Notes under the pieces: generated by a model
What the model saw: only the letters and a program-made list of their open reading frames with translations
Told to the model about the DNA's origin: nothing
Database searches by the model: none
Translations under genes and position numbers: made by a program
DNA from: Thalassobius sp965218685
GTDB lineage: Bacteria > Pseudomonadota > Alphaproteobacteria > Rhodobacterales > Rhodobacteraceae
Assembly: GCF_965218685.1 (NCBI RefSeq)
Contig: NZ_OZ244657.1
Span: 3,224,001-3,288,000, forward strand
DNA length: 64,000 bases
Reading direction: 5' to 3'
Shown: one piece after another, positions 34,847 through 43,494 of the stretch
Layout: each line of letters begins with the position of its first letter
How positions within the stretch are numbered: the first letter of the stretch is position 1

Positions 34847-35949
34847 GCGCGTTCCTCCGGTGTTTTCGGATTAAAAATCGCCAATTTTCCGTACAGTGTT
34901 TCGCTGAACAACAGGACAACGAACACGATGCCCTGCATCACCAGGATGGTCGCGTCGGGCAAATCCATACGGCGCTGCACAAGACCCGAGGAGGCCTCGA
35001 ATCCGGCAAGCAGGATAGCGACCGGGATGATCGCCAACGGGTTATGCCGCGCCAGAAAGGCGACCAGAATGCCGGTATAACCATAGCCCGAGATCAACGA
35101 GCCATTGGCCGAGCCATGAATGGCCGTCACCTCGAAGAACCCGGCAAGGCCCGCCATGGCGCCGCCCAGCGCGGTGAAGCCAACGATCAGCTTGCCCACG
35201 GGCAGCCCCTGCACCTGCGCGGCGCGGACATTGTCGCCGGCGATGCGGGCGGCGAAGCCAATTGTGGTGCGATCCATCAGCACCCACGCGGTGATGCAGG
35301 CGATCACACCCACGGCGAATCCCCAATGCACGTCGATGCCGATGGGCATGTCCCCGACCCTTAGCGCATCAGGCAGCGGCAGGGTCGAAGGTTTGTTCAA
35401 ACTGGCCGGATCGCGGAACGGGCCTTCGACCAAGTGGTTCATCAGCGCAATCGCGATATAGGCCATCAACAACGAGGCGATGGTCTCGTTCACCCCGCGC
35501 GCATAACGCAGCCACCCAACGGTGCCGATCCACAGCCCTCCGGCCAGCGCGGCGCCCAGCACCATCACGGCAAAGCCCAACATCGCAGGCGCCGGGGCCA
35601 TCAATGCGCCCAGGATCGCCGCAGCCAGACCGCCCAGAACGATGGCGCCCTCGCCGCCGATCACGACAAGGCCCAGGCGGGCTGGTAAAGCCACGCAAAG
35701 ACCCGCGAATAACAAGGGGGCAACGCGCGACAGGGTGTTTTGCCACGAAAACCCCGAGCTGAACCCCGCCTTGTAGATCAGCCCATAGAATTGAAACGGT
35801 GACTTGCCGACGAACAGCAAAAACACCGAAAACACCAGCAGCCCCATAAGCAGGGCTGCCAGCGGGATGACGACAGGCTCGGCCCTTGGCACCCATTTCG
35901 CCAAAGTGGACTGCATCCCAGAAGAGTCGGCTGTCGTCATATCGCTCAT
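34843..35949 (-). CDS. BMP-type ABC transporter permease 1
   Basis: A 368-residue membrane protein homologous to NupP/YufP. A short cytoplasmic N-terminus is followed by about ten helices. The motifs LCVALPARLGLVVIGGEGAI, GFAARIAGDNVRAAQVQGLP and SGYGYTGILVAFLARHNPLA are typical of the family. It follows the binding-protein gene by 2 bp. Confidence 0.92.
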   Translation of the reverse strand: MSDMTTADSSGMQSTLAKWVPRAEPVVIPLAALLMGLLVFSVFLLFVGKSPFQFYGLIYKAGFSSGFSWQNTLSRVAPLLFAGLCVALPARLGLVVIGGEGAIVLGGLAAAILGALMAPAPAMLGFAVMVLGAALAGGLWIGTVGWLRYARGVNETIASLLMAYIAIALMNHLVEGPFRDPASLNKPSTLPLPDALRVGDMPIGIDVHWGFAVGVIACITAWVLMDRTTIGFAARIAGDNVRAAQVQGLPVGKLIVGFTALGGAMAGLAGFFEVTAIHGSANGSLISGYGYTGILVAFLARHNPLAIIPVAILLAGFEASSGLVQRRMDLPDATILVMQGIVFVVLLFSETLYGKLAIFNPKTPEERA

Positions 35950-35951
35950 GC

Positions 35952-37076
35952 TTAGCTCGTCGATCCGATAACGCCTTCGACCAGATAGCCCATGCTTTCC
36001 AGCGCGATATCGGTTTCAACAAAGCTTTCGCCAACGGCGGCGATCACGTTGCCAGCATTGTCCTTCAGCGGGCCTTTGAAGACCGAAAATCCACCTTTCA
36101 TGATCTCGGCCTTTGTGGCCTCGAACTGGTTGCGGGCGGCATCGGACACGGCCGGGCCCAGCGGGGACATCTTGATGAACCCATCCGACAGCCCGCCCCG
36201 AACAAAGTTACCTACGGTGCCGCCATCCAACACGGTTTGCACCATTTCGGTATAGACCCCGGCCCAGTTCCATTCAGCACCAGTCAGATATTTTTCAGGG
36301 GCCAGCGGGGACTGATCCGCGTGATAGCCGCAGACATAGGCGCCGCGCCCGGCTGCGGTTTCCATCACCACCTTGGGGCCGTCCACATGGCAGGTGATGA
36401 CGTCGCATCCCTGATCACACAGGGCGTTGGTGGCCTCGGCTTCCTTAACGGCCAGCGACCATTCGCCGGTAAAGATCACCTGACAGGTAATCGAAGGGTC
36501 CACCGACCGTGCGCCCAGCAGGAACGAGTTGATATTCTGCAAGACCTGCGGAATGGGCTTGGCGGCGACAAAACCGATTTTCTTGGACTTGGAGGCATGC
36601 CCGGCGGTGATGCCGTTCAGATACTGACCCATGCCGATATAGCCGAAATAGCTACCGATATTGGTGGGCATGCCCTCGGACCACAGGCCAGCGGCGTGCT
36701 CGAACCGGACATCGGGATGTTTGGGCGCGATCTCCAGCACGTGGGGGTCGAAATAGCCGAACGAGGTCGGGAACAGCAGGCTGGCCCCGTCAAAGTTGAT
36801 CATCGATTCCATCGTGTTCTGGACATCGACGGTTTCGGGGACGTTTTCCTCTTCTACGACGGTGACGCCTGCCATGGCTTTGACGGCAGCGGCGCCTTCG
36901 GCATGGGCTTGGTTATAGCCAAAGTCATCCTTGGGCCCCACATAGATGAAGCCGACGGTCAGGTCCTTGGCTGCTTGCGCCTGACCGGGCAGCATCGAGC
37001 CTGCCATCGCAGCGCCCCCAAAGGCCATGGTGGTATTCAGAAAATGACGACGAGTTAGTGCAGTCTTGTGTTTCAC
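35952..37076 (-). CDS. BMP-family substrate-binding protein, Tat-type signal
   Basis: A 374-residue receptor of the Med/BMP lipoprotein-like family. GTG 37076 is chosen because CAGGAG lies 8 bp before it. The signal is KHKTALTRRHFLNTTMAFGG with a twin-arginine motif; the mature chain begins near AAKDLTVGFIYVGPKDDFGY. The BMP blocks IGSYFGYIGMGQYLNGITAG and VITCHVDGPKVVMETAAGRG are clear, and no lipobox Cys is seen. First gene of the biuret operon, so biuret or a related ureide is the probable ligand rather than a nucleoside. Confidence 0.9.
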   Translation of the reverse strand: MKHKTALTRRHFLNTTMAFGGAAMAGSMLPGQAQAAKDLTVGFIYVGPKDDFGYNQAHAEGAAAVKAMAGVTVVEEENVPETVDVQNTMESMINFDGASLLFPTSFGYFDPHVLEIAPKHPDVRFEHAAGLWSEGMPTNIGSYFGYIGMGQYLNGITAGHASKSKKIGFVAAKPIPQVLQNINSFLLGARSVDPSITCQVIFTGEWSLAVKEAEATNALCDQGCDVITCHVDGPKVVMETAAGRGAYVCGYHADQSPLAPEKYLTGAEWNWAGVYTEMVQTVLDGGTVGNFVRGGLSDGFIKMSPLGPAVSDAARNQFEATKAEIMKGGFSVFKGPLKDNAGNVIAAVGESFVETDIALESMGYLVEGVIGSTS

Positions 37077-37191
37077 GATGTGCGCTCCTGTTGGTCCCAA
37101 GCGATCCTGGCGAGAGGTGCCGGAGCGCTTTGGTTGAATGACGACTCGGAGCGTAAAAGGCCAAAGCGGTTCTGTCTTATGCTAGTTTTTT

Positions 37192-37224
37192 CCAATAGCG
37201 GTGCAAAAATTGCACCGCTATTGG
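37192..37224. promoter_or_regulatory. Operator-like 15-bp inverted repeat upstream of the biuret operon
   Basis: CCAATAGCGGTGCAA-AAA-TTGCACCGCTATTGG is a perfect inverted repeat 116 bp before the BMP-protein start. Its core GGTGCAAAAATTGCACCGCT recurs with one change at 38148-38167. It contains T-N11-A, the LysR binding signature. On the minus strand it is followed by A rather than T, so it is not an intrinsic terminator for lysR. Confidence 0.75.
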
Positions 37225-37231
37225 GGGGCGA

Positions 37232-38134
37232 TCAGACAAATGGCCCCTGCAAGGCCTGGGTCAACTGCTGCACAAACCGGGCCGAGGCGACAGGCAGCGC
37301 CCGGCCTTTCAGTTGTCCCATCAACAGGTTGCCCGGCTCCACGTCGCGATCAGACAAGGGGCGGACGACATAGTCAGCGCTCGCGGATAGATTGAGACCC
37401 ACGGGAAACTGAAACGAAAGCGCGTTTTCCCGCAGCACATAGTGACGCATGAAATCAAAGCTTTCGGACTCGGCGATGGGGGATAAACGCTCGAAATTCG
37501 TGCGTTTCACCGCAGTATCCAGCAAAACACGCACCGCAAATTGCGAAGACGGCGCCACATAGGGGTGTTCCAGGCAGTCCCGCAGACGCAGCTCTCCCTC
37601 GCCTGCCAGCGGATGATCGCGGCGCATTAGCACGCAGATCGGCTGGGTAATGCTTAGCAGAACCTCGAAATCCACCAGGTGACGCGGTTCGAACACCAGC
37701 GCGATGTCAGAGCGGAATGTGGACAGCTCGCGTTCAGCCTCCAGCCGGTCGCGGGCGTTGACGGTAAAGGTGACGCCCGGATGCTCGCCCCGATACCTTG
37801 CGATCTGTTCGGGCAGGAAATAGGGCAACAGCGCCTGTGAACAGGCAATCGAGACATGCCCCCGCCGCACCCCGGACAGATCAGCCACCTGCGATTGCAG
37901 CCGCGCGAAATCCGAGCGTTGCGAGCGGATGTGGTGCAAGACCAGCTCGCCTGCCGGGTTCAGGCGCACCCCGCGCGGCAAGCGTTCAAAAATCTCGTAT
38001 CCGAACTCGTCCTCGAACCGGTTGATCCGGCGGTTCAGGGCCGAGGCCGTGATATTCATATCCTCGGCAGCCCGCCGGATAGAACCGGCACGGATCACGG
38101 CCTCGATGAATGCATAATCCTGTAAATGTCGCAT
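37232..38134 (-). CDS. LysR-type regulator of the biuret/allophanate genes
   Basis: A 300-residue LTTR; ATG 38134 (MRHLQDYAFIEAVIRAGSIR) begins at the HTH, and the longer frame has no family sequence. HTH: RRAAEDMNITASALNRRINR, then FEDEFGYEIFERLPRGVRLN. The effector domain spans about 90-295. It lies between the biuret operon and atzF, with matching palindromes on both sides, so it is the likely activator of both, probably with biuret or allophanate as signal (inferred). Confidence 0.9.
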   Translation of the reverse strand: MRHLQDYAFIEAVIRAGSIRRAAEDMNITASALNRRINRFEDEFGYEIFERLPRGVRLNPAGELVLHHIRSQRSDFARLQSQVADLSGVRRGHVSIACSQALLPYFLPEQIARYRGEHPGVTFTVNARDRLEAERELSTFRSDIALVFEPRHLVDFEVLLSITQPICVLMRRDHPLAGEGELRLRDCLEHPYVAPSSQFAVRVLLDTAVKRTNFERLSPIAESESFDFMRHYVLRENALSFQFPVGLNLSASADYVVRPLSDRDVEPGNLLMGQLKGRALPVASARFVQQLTQALQGPFV

Positions 38135-38147
38135 GGAGCCCCCAACT

Positions 38148-38167
38148 GGTGCAAAAAATGCACCGCT
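38148..38167. promoter_or_regulatory. Second copy of the GGTGCA-N5-TGCACC operator
   Basis: GGTGCAAAAAATGCACCGCT, 19 of 20 bases equal to the core at 37201, lies 14 bp upstream of the lysR start and about 104 bp before atzF. It fits autoregulation of lysR and control of the divergent atzF. Confidence 0.75.
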
Positions 38168-38270
38168 TTTGTGAATTCTTAGCATTTGTGGCATCCCGCC
38201 GAAAGCCAGATGCTGGACCGACAGGCCCGATTGCGGCCCCTTGCCCATTATTGCGACAGGAGAGTCCCGC

Positions 38271-40061
38271 GTGACCGACATTCCGCTGACCATTTCGTCC
38301 TTGCATCAGGCCTATCAGTCCGGCACCTCGCCCGCGCAGATCGTCGAGCAGGTTTTCGCCAAGATCGAGACGGTGGGCGATCCTAATATCTTCTTGTATC
38401 TGTTTGATAAGTCCGAGGTTCTGGCCGCAGCCAATGCGCTGGGGGATTTTGACCCGTCCAAGCCGCTTTGGGGCGTTCCTTTCGCGATCAAGGACAATAT
38501 CGACGCCGCAGGCAAGCCGACAACCGCCGCCTGCCCCGCTTATGAATACACTGCCGAGGCTGATGCATTTGTGGTTGATCAGCTGCTTCAAGCGGGCGCG
38601 CTGTTGATCGGGAAGACCAACCTGGATCAGTTCGCCACGGGTCTTGTGGGCGTACGCACACCCTATGGCGCGCCGCTGAATTCGATTGATCCGCAGATCG
38701 TGCCGGGCGGGTCCTCGGGTGGGTCTGGTGTTGCCGTTGGCCATGGGATTGTCAGTTTTTCTTTGGGGACAGACACCGCCGGATCGGGCCGCGTGCCCGC
38801 CGCGCTGAACAACATCGTGGGGCTGAAACCCAGTTTGGGCAGCTTGTCGGCCACCGGCCTTGTGCCCGCCTGCCGGTCGCTGGACACGATCTCGGTTTTC
38901 GCGCTGACGGTCGAGGACGCCTATGCAGCCTTTCAGGCGGCCGCTGCATACGATCCTGCCGACAGCTATGCCCGCAAATTTGACGTGCCCGATCTGACCA
39001 GCCCGGCGGCGAAAATGACCATCGGCATCCCTTCGCCTCAGACCATCCAGTTTTTCGGGGACACAGTGCAGCAAGCCGCTTTTGACGATACGGTTCAGAC
39101 TTTGAAATCAATGGGGTACACCATCGAAGAGGTTGATTTCTCGCCTCTCTATGCAGTGGCTGAAATGCTGTACTATGGCGCTTGGGTGGCCGAACGCTAT
39201 GTCGTGATCGAGGACCTGTTGAAAACCAACCCGGACGCCGTGTTCCCGGTGACGCGCCAGATCATCTCGGCCGGGGAAAGCTTGTCTGCTGGGGATGCTT
39301 TCAAGGGGATTTACCGGCTGAAAGAGCTGATCCGTCAGGCCGAGCCCGCTTTGTCGGGGCTGGATATGCTGTGCGTGCCGACGATCCCGACCTTCTATTC
39401 CGTTGCAGATCTTGAGGCCGATCCGGTGACGCCCAACAGCAATTTCGGAACCTATACCAACTTTGTGAACCTGATGGATATGTGCGGCATTGCCGTGCCG
39501 ACGCCAGCCCGCAGCGATGGCCGCCCGGGCAGCGTTACGCTGCTGGCGCCAGCCGGACAGGACGCGACAGTGGCAGCATTGGCCACCCGGATCGAGGCCA
39601 TGGGCCAGCGCCGTCTTGGCGCCACCGACTGGAGCCTGACACCCGCCGACCTGCCCGCCGCCCAAACGCCTGACATGATCCGCATTGCAGTTTGCGGCGC
39701 GCATATGGCGGGACTGCCACTGAATACGCAGCTGACCGAACGGGGCGCGGTTCTGAAGCAAGCCACGACCACCGCGCCGGACTATCAGTTCTATGCCTTG
39801 CCCGGCGACATCCCCCGCCCCGGCCTTATCCGCGTTGCAGCCGGCACAGGTCACGAAATCGCGGTTGAAGTCTGGCAGATGCCGCTGGCGGAATTCGGAT
39901 CGTTCATGCGGCTGATCCCTGCGCCGCTGGGCATCGGCTCGGTCACTCTGGCGGGGGGCGATATTGTGAACGGGTTCATCTGCGAGGGCGCGGCCGCCGA
40001 AACCGCAACAGATATCTCGGGCTTTGGCAGCTGGCGTGCCTATTTGGCCTCGAATCCCTAA
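38271..40061 (+). CDS. atzF: Allophanate hydrolase (AtzF type)
   Basis: A 596-residue amidase-signature enzyme that hydrolyses allophanate to ammonia and CO2. GTG 38271 follows ACAGGAGAG; a TTG at 38241 is an alternative. The Ser-Ser-Lys triad is Lys74 (FAIKDN), Ser148 (GGSSGGSG) and Ser172 (TDTAGSGR), with the same 74 and 24 spacings as AtzF K91/S165/S189. Residues 1-440 are the amidase domain; about 465-596 is the C-terminal domain (IAVCGAHMAGLPLNTQLTER) that AtzF uses to decarboxylate the intermediate. Not biotin-dependent DUR1,2 type. Confidence 0.95.
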   Translation: MTDIPLTISSLHQAYQSGTSPAQIVEQVFAKIETVGDPNIFLYLFDKSEVLAAANALGDFDPSKPLWGVPFAIKDNIDAAGKPTTAACPAYEYTAEADAFVVDQLLQAGALLIGKTNLDQFATGLVGVRTPYGAPLNSIDPQIVPGGSSGGSGVAVGHGIVSFSLGTDTAGSGRVPAALNNIVGLKPSLGSLSATGLVPACRSLDTISVFALTVEDAYAAFQAAAAYDPADSYARKFDVPDLTSPAAKMTIGIPSPQTIQFFGDTVQQAAFDDTVQTLKSMGYTIEEVDFSPLYAVAEMLYYGAWVAERYVVIEDLLKTNPDAVFPVTRQIISAGESLSAGDAFKGIYRLKELIRQAEPALSGLDMLCVPTIPTFYSVADLEADPVTPNSNFGTYTNFVNLMDMCGIAVPTPARSDGRPGSVTLLAPAGQDATVAALATRIEAMGQRRLGATDWSLTPADLPAAQTPDMIRIAVCGAHMAGLPLNTQLTERGAVLKQATTTAPDYQFYALPGDIPRPGLIRVAAGTGHEIAVEVWQMPLAEFGSFMRLIPAPLGIGSVTLAGGDIVNGFICEGAAAETATDISGFGSWRAYLASNP

Positions 40062-40223
40062 CGCGCGGCGCCTAAAGCCAAGAATTCCGTCGCAACGCCT
40101 GTACAAACGCCTGCGGATGCCGTAAGCGCGCCTCTTCACGTCGCGAAACATTAGGGTGCGGCCTGCATGGGGCAGGCACTGGTCCTTGATTCCAAGCGAC
40201 CCCCCAATGAAAAGAACTCCCCC

Positions 40224-42200
40224 GTGAAACAAGCACTTCGTGACGCACTCGATGACCGTGGTTATGACAAACTGACCCCGGTGCAACAGGCCGTTCTGGC
40301 CGACGAATACCAAGGAAAAGACCTGCTGGTCTCGGCCCAGACCGGATCCGGCAAGACGCTGGGTTTTGGCCTGGCCATCGCTCCGACCCTTTTGGCCGAT
40401 GCCGAAAACTTTGCCCAGGCCGAGGCCCCTCTGGCCCTGGTTATCGCCCCCACACGTGAACTGGCCTTGCAGGTCAAACGAGAGCTGAGCTGGCTGTTTG
40501 CCAAGGCCGGCGCTGTCATGGCCTCGACCGTTGGCGGGATGGACATGCGCGACGAACGCCGGGCACTGGCGCGCGGTGCGCACATCGTTGTCGCCACGCC
40601 GGGCCGGTTGCGCGACCATATCATGCGCGGCTCGATCGATCTGTCGGCGCTGCGTGCGGTGGTGCTGGACGAAGCGGACGAGATGCTGGACCTGGGCTTC
40701 CGCGAGGATCTGGAATTCATCCTGGGCGAGGCCCCCGCAGACCGGCAGACCCTGCTGTTCTCGGCCACGGTGCCCAATTCCATCGCACAACTGGCGCAGA
40801 ACTATCAGCAAGACGCGATCCGGGTCATCACCAAGTCGGAAACCACTCAGCACGCCGATATCGAATATATCGCGCAGAACGTGGCCGAGCATGACACCGA
40901 AAAGGCCGTCATCAACACGCTGCTGTATTACCGCGCGCCCAATGCCATCGTTTTCGCCAACACCCGCGCCATGGTGAACCGGCTGACCACGCGCCTGTCT
41001 AACCGTGGCTTCCAGGTGGTGGCCCTGTCGGGCGAGCTGAGCCAGTCTGAACGGACCCACGCGCTGCAGGCAATGCGTGACGGCCGGGCGCAGGTCTGTG
41101 TGGCCACCGACGTGGCAGCACGCGGGATCGACTTGCCCAAGCTGGATCTTGTGATCCATGCCGAGCTGCCCTCGAACCACGAAACCATGCTGCACCGGTC
41201 GGGCCGGACAGGCCGCGCCGGACGCAAGGGCGTCAGCGCTTTGATCGTGACCAAGCGCAACCAGAAAAAGGCCCACCGCATCCTGAGCTGGGCCAAGGTC
41301 AAGGCTGAATGGACCGCTGCGCCGTCAGCCGAGGCCGTCAGCCAGCGCGAGGAAGAGCGGATGTTGGGCGATGCCACCTGGCAGACCACAACCGAAGAAT
41401 CCGAACGCGAAACCGTGGACAAGCTTGCCGAGGCCTATTCACCCGAGCAACTGGCTGCGGCTTACTTGCGGCTTTATCGGTCGGTCCGCTCTGCCCCCGA
41501 GGAACTGGCCGAACTGGACTCCAAACCCGCACCGCGCCAGGACTTTGGCGCCAGCGTCTGGTTTGCAGTCACGGGCGGGCGCAATGCCGGCGCCGAGCCG
41601 CGCCGCCTGCTGCCGATGCTGTGCAAGAGTACCAACCTGACGCGCGACGATGTCGGCGCTATCCGCGTGCAGCAAGACCAGTCCTTTGTTCAGATCAAAG
41701 AAAGCAGCGTACACACTTTCCTGAACGGTTTGGGCGCTGACATGACGCTGGAACCCGGCGCGGTTGTCTCGCAACTGGACAAAGCTCCGGTGCTGGACCG
41801 CGCCCCAAGCCGCGGGCCCAAGCCTCCGTTCAAAGGCAAACGCGACGGTAACGCCCCGTCCAGAGCCAAGGCATCGGGGCCCGTCGACTGGAATGACGAC
41901 CCCACCCCGCGCAAACGCAAGCCCAAGCCCGAAGACCGGGCCCAGTCGACCAAACCGCGCTGGGACAAAGAGCGCCGCGATCACGACGGCGCCCATGGCG
42001 AAGCCAAACGCGTGCCCGGCGGCACGAAAAAGCCCAGCCGTAAGCCGGACGGTCAGAAAGCCGGCGGACAGAAAGCCGGTGGATATAAACCGGGCGGGCA
42101 AAAGCCCAAGGGACCGCCGCCGCCAAAGGGCAAGTCCAATAGCAAGAAAAACCGTGCCCGCACAGCTGTCGCCAAAGCCGCGAAGCGGAGCGCCAAATAA
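40224..42200 (+). CDS. DEAD-box ATP-dependent RNA helicase
   Basis: A 658-residue helicase; GTG 40224 (MKQALRDALDDRGYDKLTPV) fits the family start, while ATG 40167 would add 19 residues. Motifs in order: Q-motif, SAQTGSGKT (I), PTRELALQ (Ia), DEAD in LDEADEMLDLGF (II), FSATVPN (III), and ARGIDLP and HRSGRTGRAGR (V, VI). A DbpA-type RNA-binding domain follows (about 460-535), then a Lys/Pro/Gly-rich tail (540-658) with repeats such as KAGGQKAGGYKPGGQKPKG. Likely roles are ribosome assembly or cold adaptation. A standalone gene ended by a terminator. Confidence 0.93.
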   Translation: MKQALRDALDDRGYDKLTPVQQAVLADEYQGKDLLVSAQTGSGKTLGFGLAIAPTLLADAENFAQAEAPLALVIAPTRELALQVKRELSWLFAKAGAVMASTVGGMDMRDERRALARGAHIVVATPGRLRDHIMRGSIDLSALRAVVLDEADEMLDLGFREDLEFILGEAPADRQTLLFSATVPNSIAQLAQNYQQDAIRVITKSETTQHADIEYIAQNVAEHDTEKAVINTLLYYRAPNAIVFANTRAMVNRLTTRLSNRGFQVVALSGELSQSERTHALQAMRDGRAQVCVATDVAARGIDLPKLDLVIHAELPSNHETMLHRSGRTGRAGRKGVSALIVTKRNQKKAHRILSWAKVKAEWTAAPSAEAVSQREEERMLGDATWQTTTEESERETVDKLAEAYSPEQLAAAYLRLYRSVRSAPEELAELDSKPAPRQDFGASVWFAVTGGRNAGAEPRRLLPMLCKSTNLTRDDVGAIRVQQDQSFVQIKESSVHTFLNGLGADMTLEPGAVVSQLDKAPVLDRAPSRGPKPPFKGKRDGNAPSRAKASGPVDWNDDPTPRKRKPKPEDRAQSTKPRWDKERRDHDGAHGEAKRVPGGTKKPSRKPDGQKAGGQKAGGYKPGGQKPKGPPPPKGKSNSKKNRARTAVAKAAKRSAK

Positions 42201-42204
42201 ACGC

Positions 42205-42237
42205 AAGGCCCCACGGACACCCGTGGGGCCTTACTTT
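42205..42237. terminator. Rho-independent terminator after the helicase gene
   Basis: A 12-bp stem AAGGCCCCACGG / CCGTGGGGCCTT, ACAC loop, followed by ACTTTTT on the plus strand. It also lies at the end of the convergent CHR transporter gene. Confidence 0.9.
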
Positions 42238-42264
42238 TTCACAGGTTACGCCCGCAGCGGGCAT

Positions 42265-43494
42265 TCAAACCAGCAGCGGCACCGCAGCCAGCGCGCCCGC
42301 CATCACGATCACCCAGACTTCACCCTTCTTGAAGCCGATCAAGGCCAAAAGTGAGGCGGCAAAAATCCCCAAAGACAGCAGCAGTCCCGGCGTCAGCGCG
42401 CTGAAATCGAGCGTTCCGAGCAAAGCCAGACCCGAAGCCGTGATCATCCCCACCACAGCCACGCGAATACTTTTTTGGGCGGCTTGGTACATGGTCGAAT
42501 TGCGGACACGGTCCATCTGGTTTGACATAAGCACGATCAGGCAGGCAGGCGGCATGAATATCGCAACAGTCGCGACAAATGCCCCCAGCAATCCGGCAAC
42601 CTTATAGCCTACAAAAGTGGCGCTGATCAGGATCGGACCAGGTGTGACCTGACCCAGGGCAATACTTGCCGCGAACTCGTCATCGGCCAGCCAGCCATAG
42701 GTGCCGACGACGGCCTCTTGCAGCATCGGAATGAAGATATATCCACCACCAAACAGGATCAGGCTCATCCCCGAGAAGGTGGAAAACATCTGCGCCACTG
42801 CCCCGGCGGGCGCCAGCTGAGACGCGTTCAAAAACAAAAGGATACAGGCCAGAAGAAACGTCGATGTGACCCAGAAACTCAGGCCAAACCGTTGCGGGGT
42901 GCCTCGATTGGGGACGGCGGCGTTGATCGAGGATCGATAGCGCAAAATCCCGATCAGCCCCGCCCCGAGAATGAGGAGAAACACCATCAGAATGCCCCCC
43001 ACAAAGATGACCAACGCGGCCGCCAGCGCGGCAATCGCCCAGTCCAAGGGGCCGGCCAAGGCGTTCTTACCCATCTTGAGCGCGGCGTTCAGAATAATGG
43101 CCGCGATCGCGGGCACGATACCGGCCACCAGGGCTTGGGCGATCAATTGATCCTCGACCGAGAAAAACGCAACGGCAAAGCCGATCATCAGGGCAAACGA
43201 CGGCAGTATCACCGCCGTCGCACAGACCAGCGCCCCCAGGGCTCCGGCCAGCCTGTTACCGACGAATGCGACGACATTCACCGCCACAGGGCCCGGCAGG
43301 ACCATCGCCAGGGCAACGCCCTCCATGATCTCGTCATCCGACATAAGCCGTTGTTTTTCAACAACCTCGGCCCGCACAACCGAGACCAGCGCCATGTATC
43401 CGCCCCACGCGATGCAGCCGATCTTGAAGAAGATCGCAAACAGCCGCCACAACGACGGAGCATGGTCAGGCGCTGTCACCGTGTCATGCGACAT
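42265..43494 (-). CDS. chrA: CHR-family (chromate-type) transporter, two-domain
   Basis: A 409-residue inner-membrane protein with two homologous CHR halves (about 10-185 and 215-400). The family motifs AWGGYMALVSVVRAEVVEKQ and LPGPVAVNVVAFVGNRLAGA in half 1 are mirrored by FGGGYIFIPMLQEAVV and VTPGPILISATFVGYKVAGL in half 2. CHR proteins exchange chromate or sulfate; a sulfotransferase gene overlaps it upstream by 11 nt, which may point to sulfate or another oxyanion. Chromate resistance is not shown by sequence. Confidence 0.9.
   Translation of the reverse strand: MSHDTVTAPDHAPSLWRLFAIFFKIGCIAWGGYMALVSVVRAEVVEKQRLMSDDEIMEGVALAMVLPGPVAVNVVAFVGNRLAGALGALVCATAVILPSFALMIGFAVAFFSVEDQLIAQALVAGIVPAIAAIILNAALKMGKNALAGPLDWAIAALAAALVIFVGGILMVFLLILGAGLIGILRYRSSINAAVPNRGTPQRFGLSFWVTSTFLLACILLFLNASQLAPAGAVAQMFSTFSGMSLILFGGGYIFIPMLQEAVVGTYGWLADDEFAASIALGQVTPGPILISATFVGYKVAGLLGAFVATVAIFMPPACLIVLMSNQMDRVRNSTMYQAAQKSIRVAVVGMITASGLALLGTLDFSALTPGLLLSLGIFAASLLALIGFKKGEVWVIVMAGALAAVPLLV

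Noticed and set aside
35952..37076. Nucleoside-specific BMP transporter
   Set aside because: Family membership alone suggests this, but biuH is embedded among the transporter genes, so a ureide ligand is more likely.
37192..37224. Intrinsic terminator for the lysR gene
   Set aside because: On the minus strand the hairpin is followed by A residues, not T, and its core recurs before atzF; an operator explains it better.
39108..41276. Minus-strand open frame of 722 codons opposite atzF and the helicase gene
   Set aside because: Composition is a GC-frame shadow (Arg/Gln/His-rich), it spans two well-supported plus-strand genes and has no recognisable domain.
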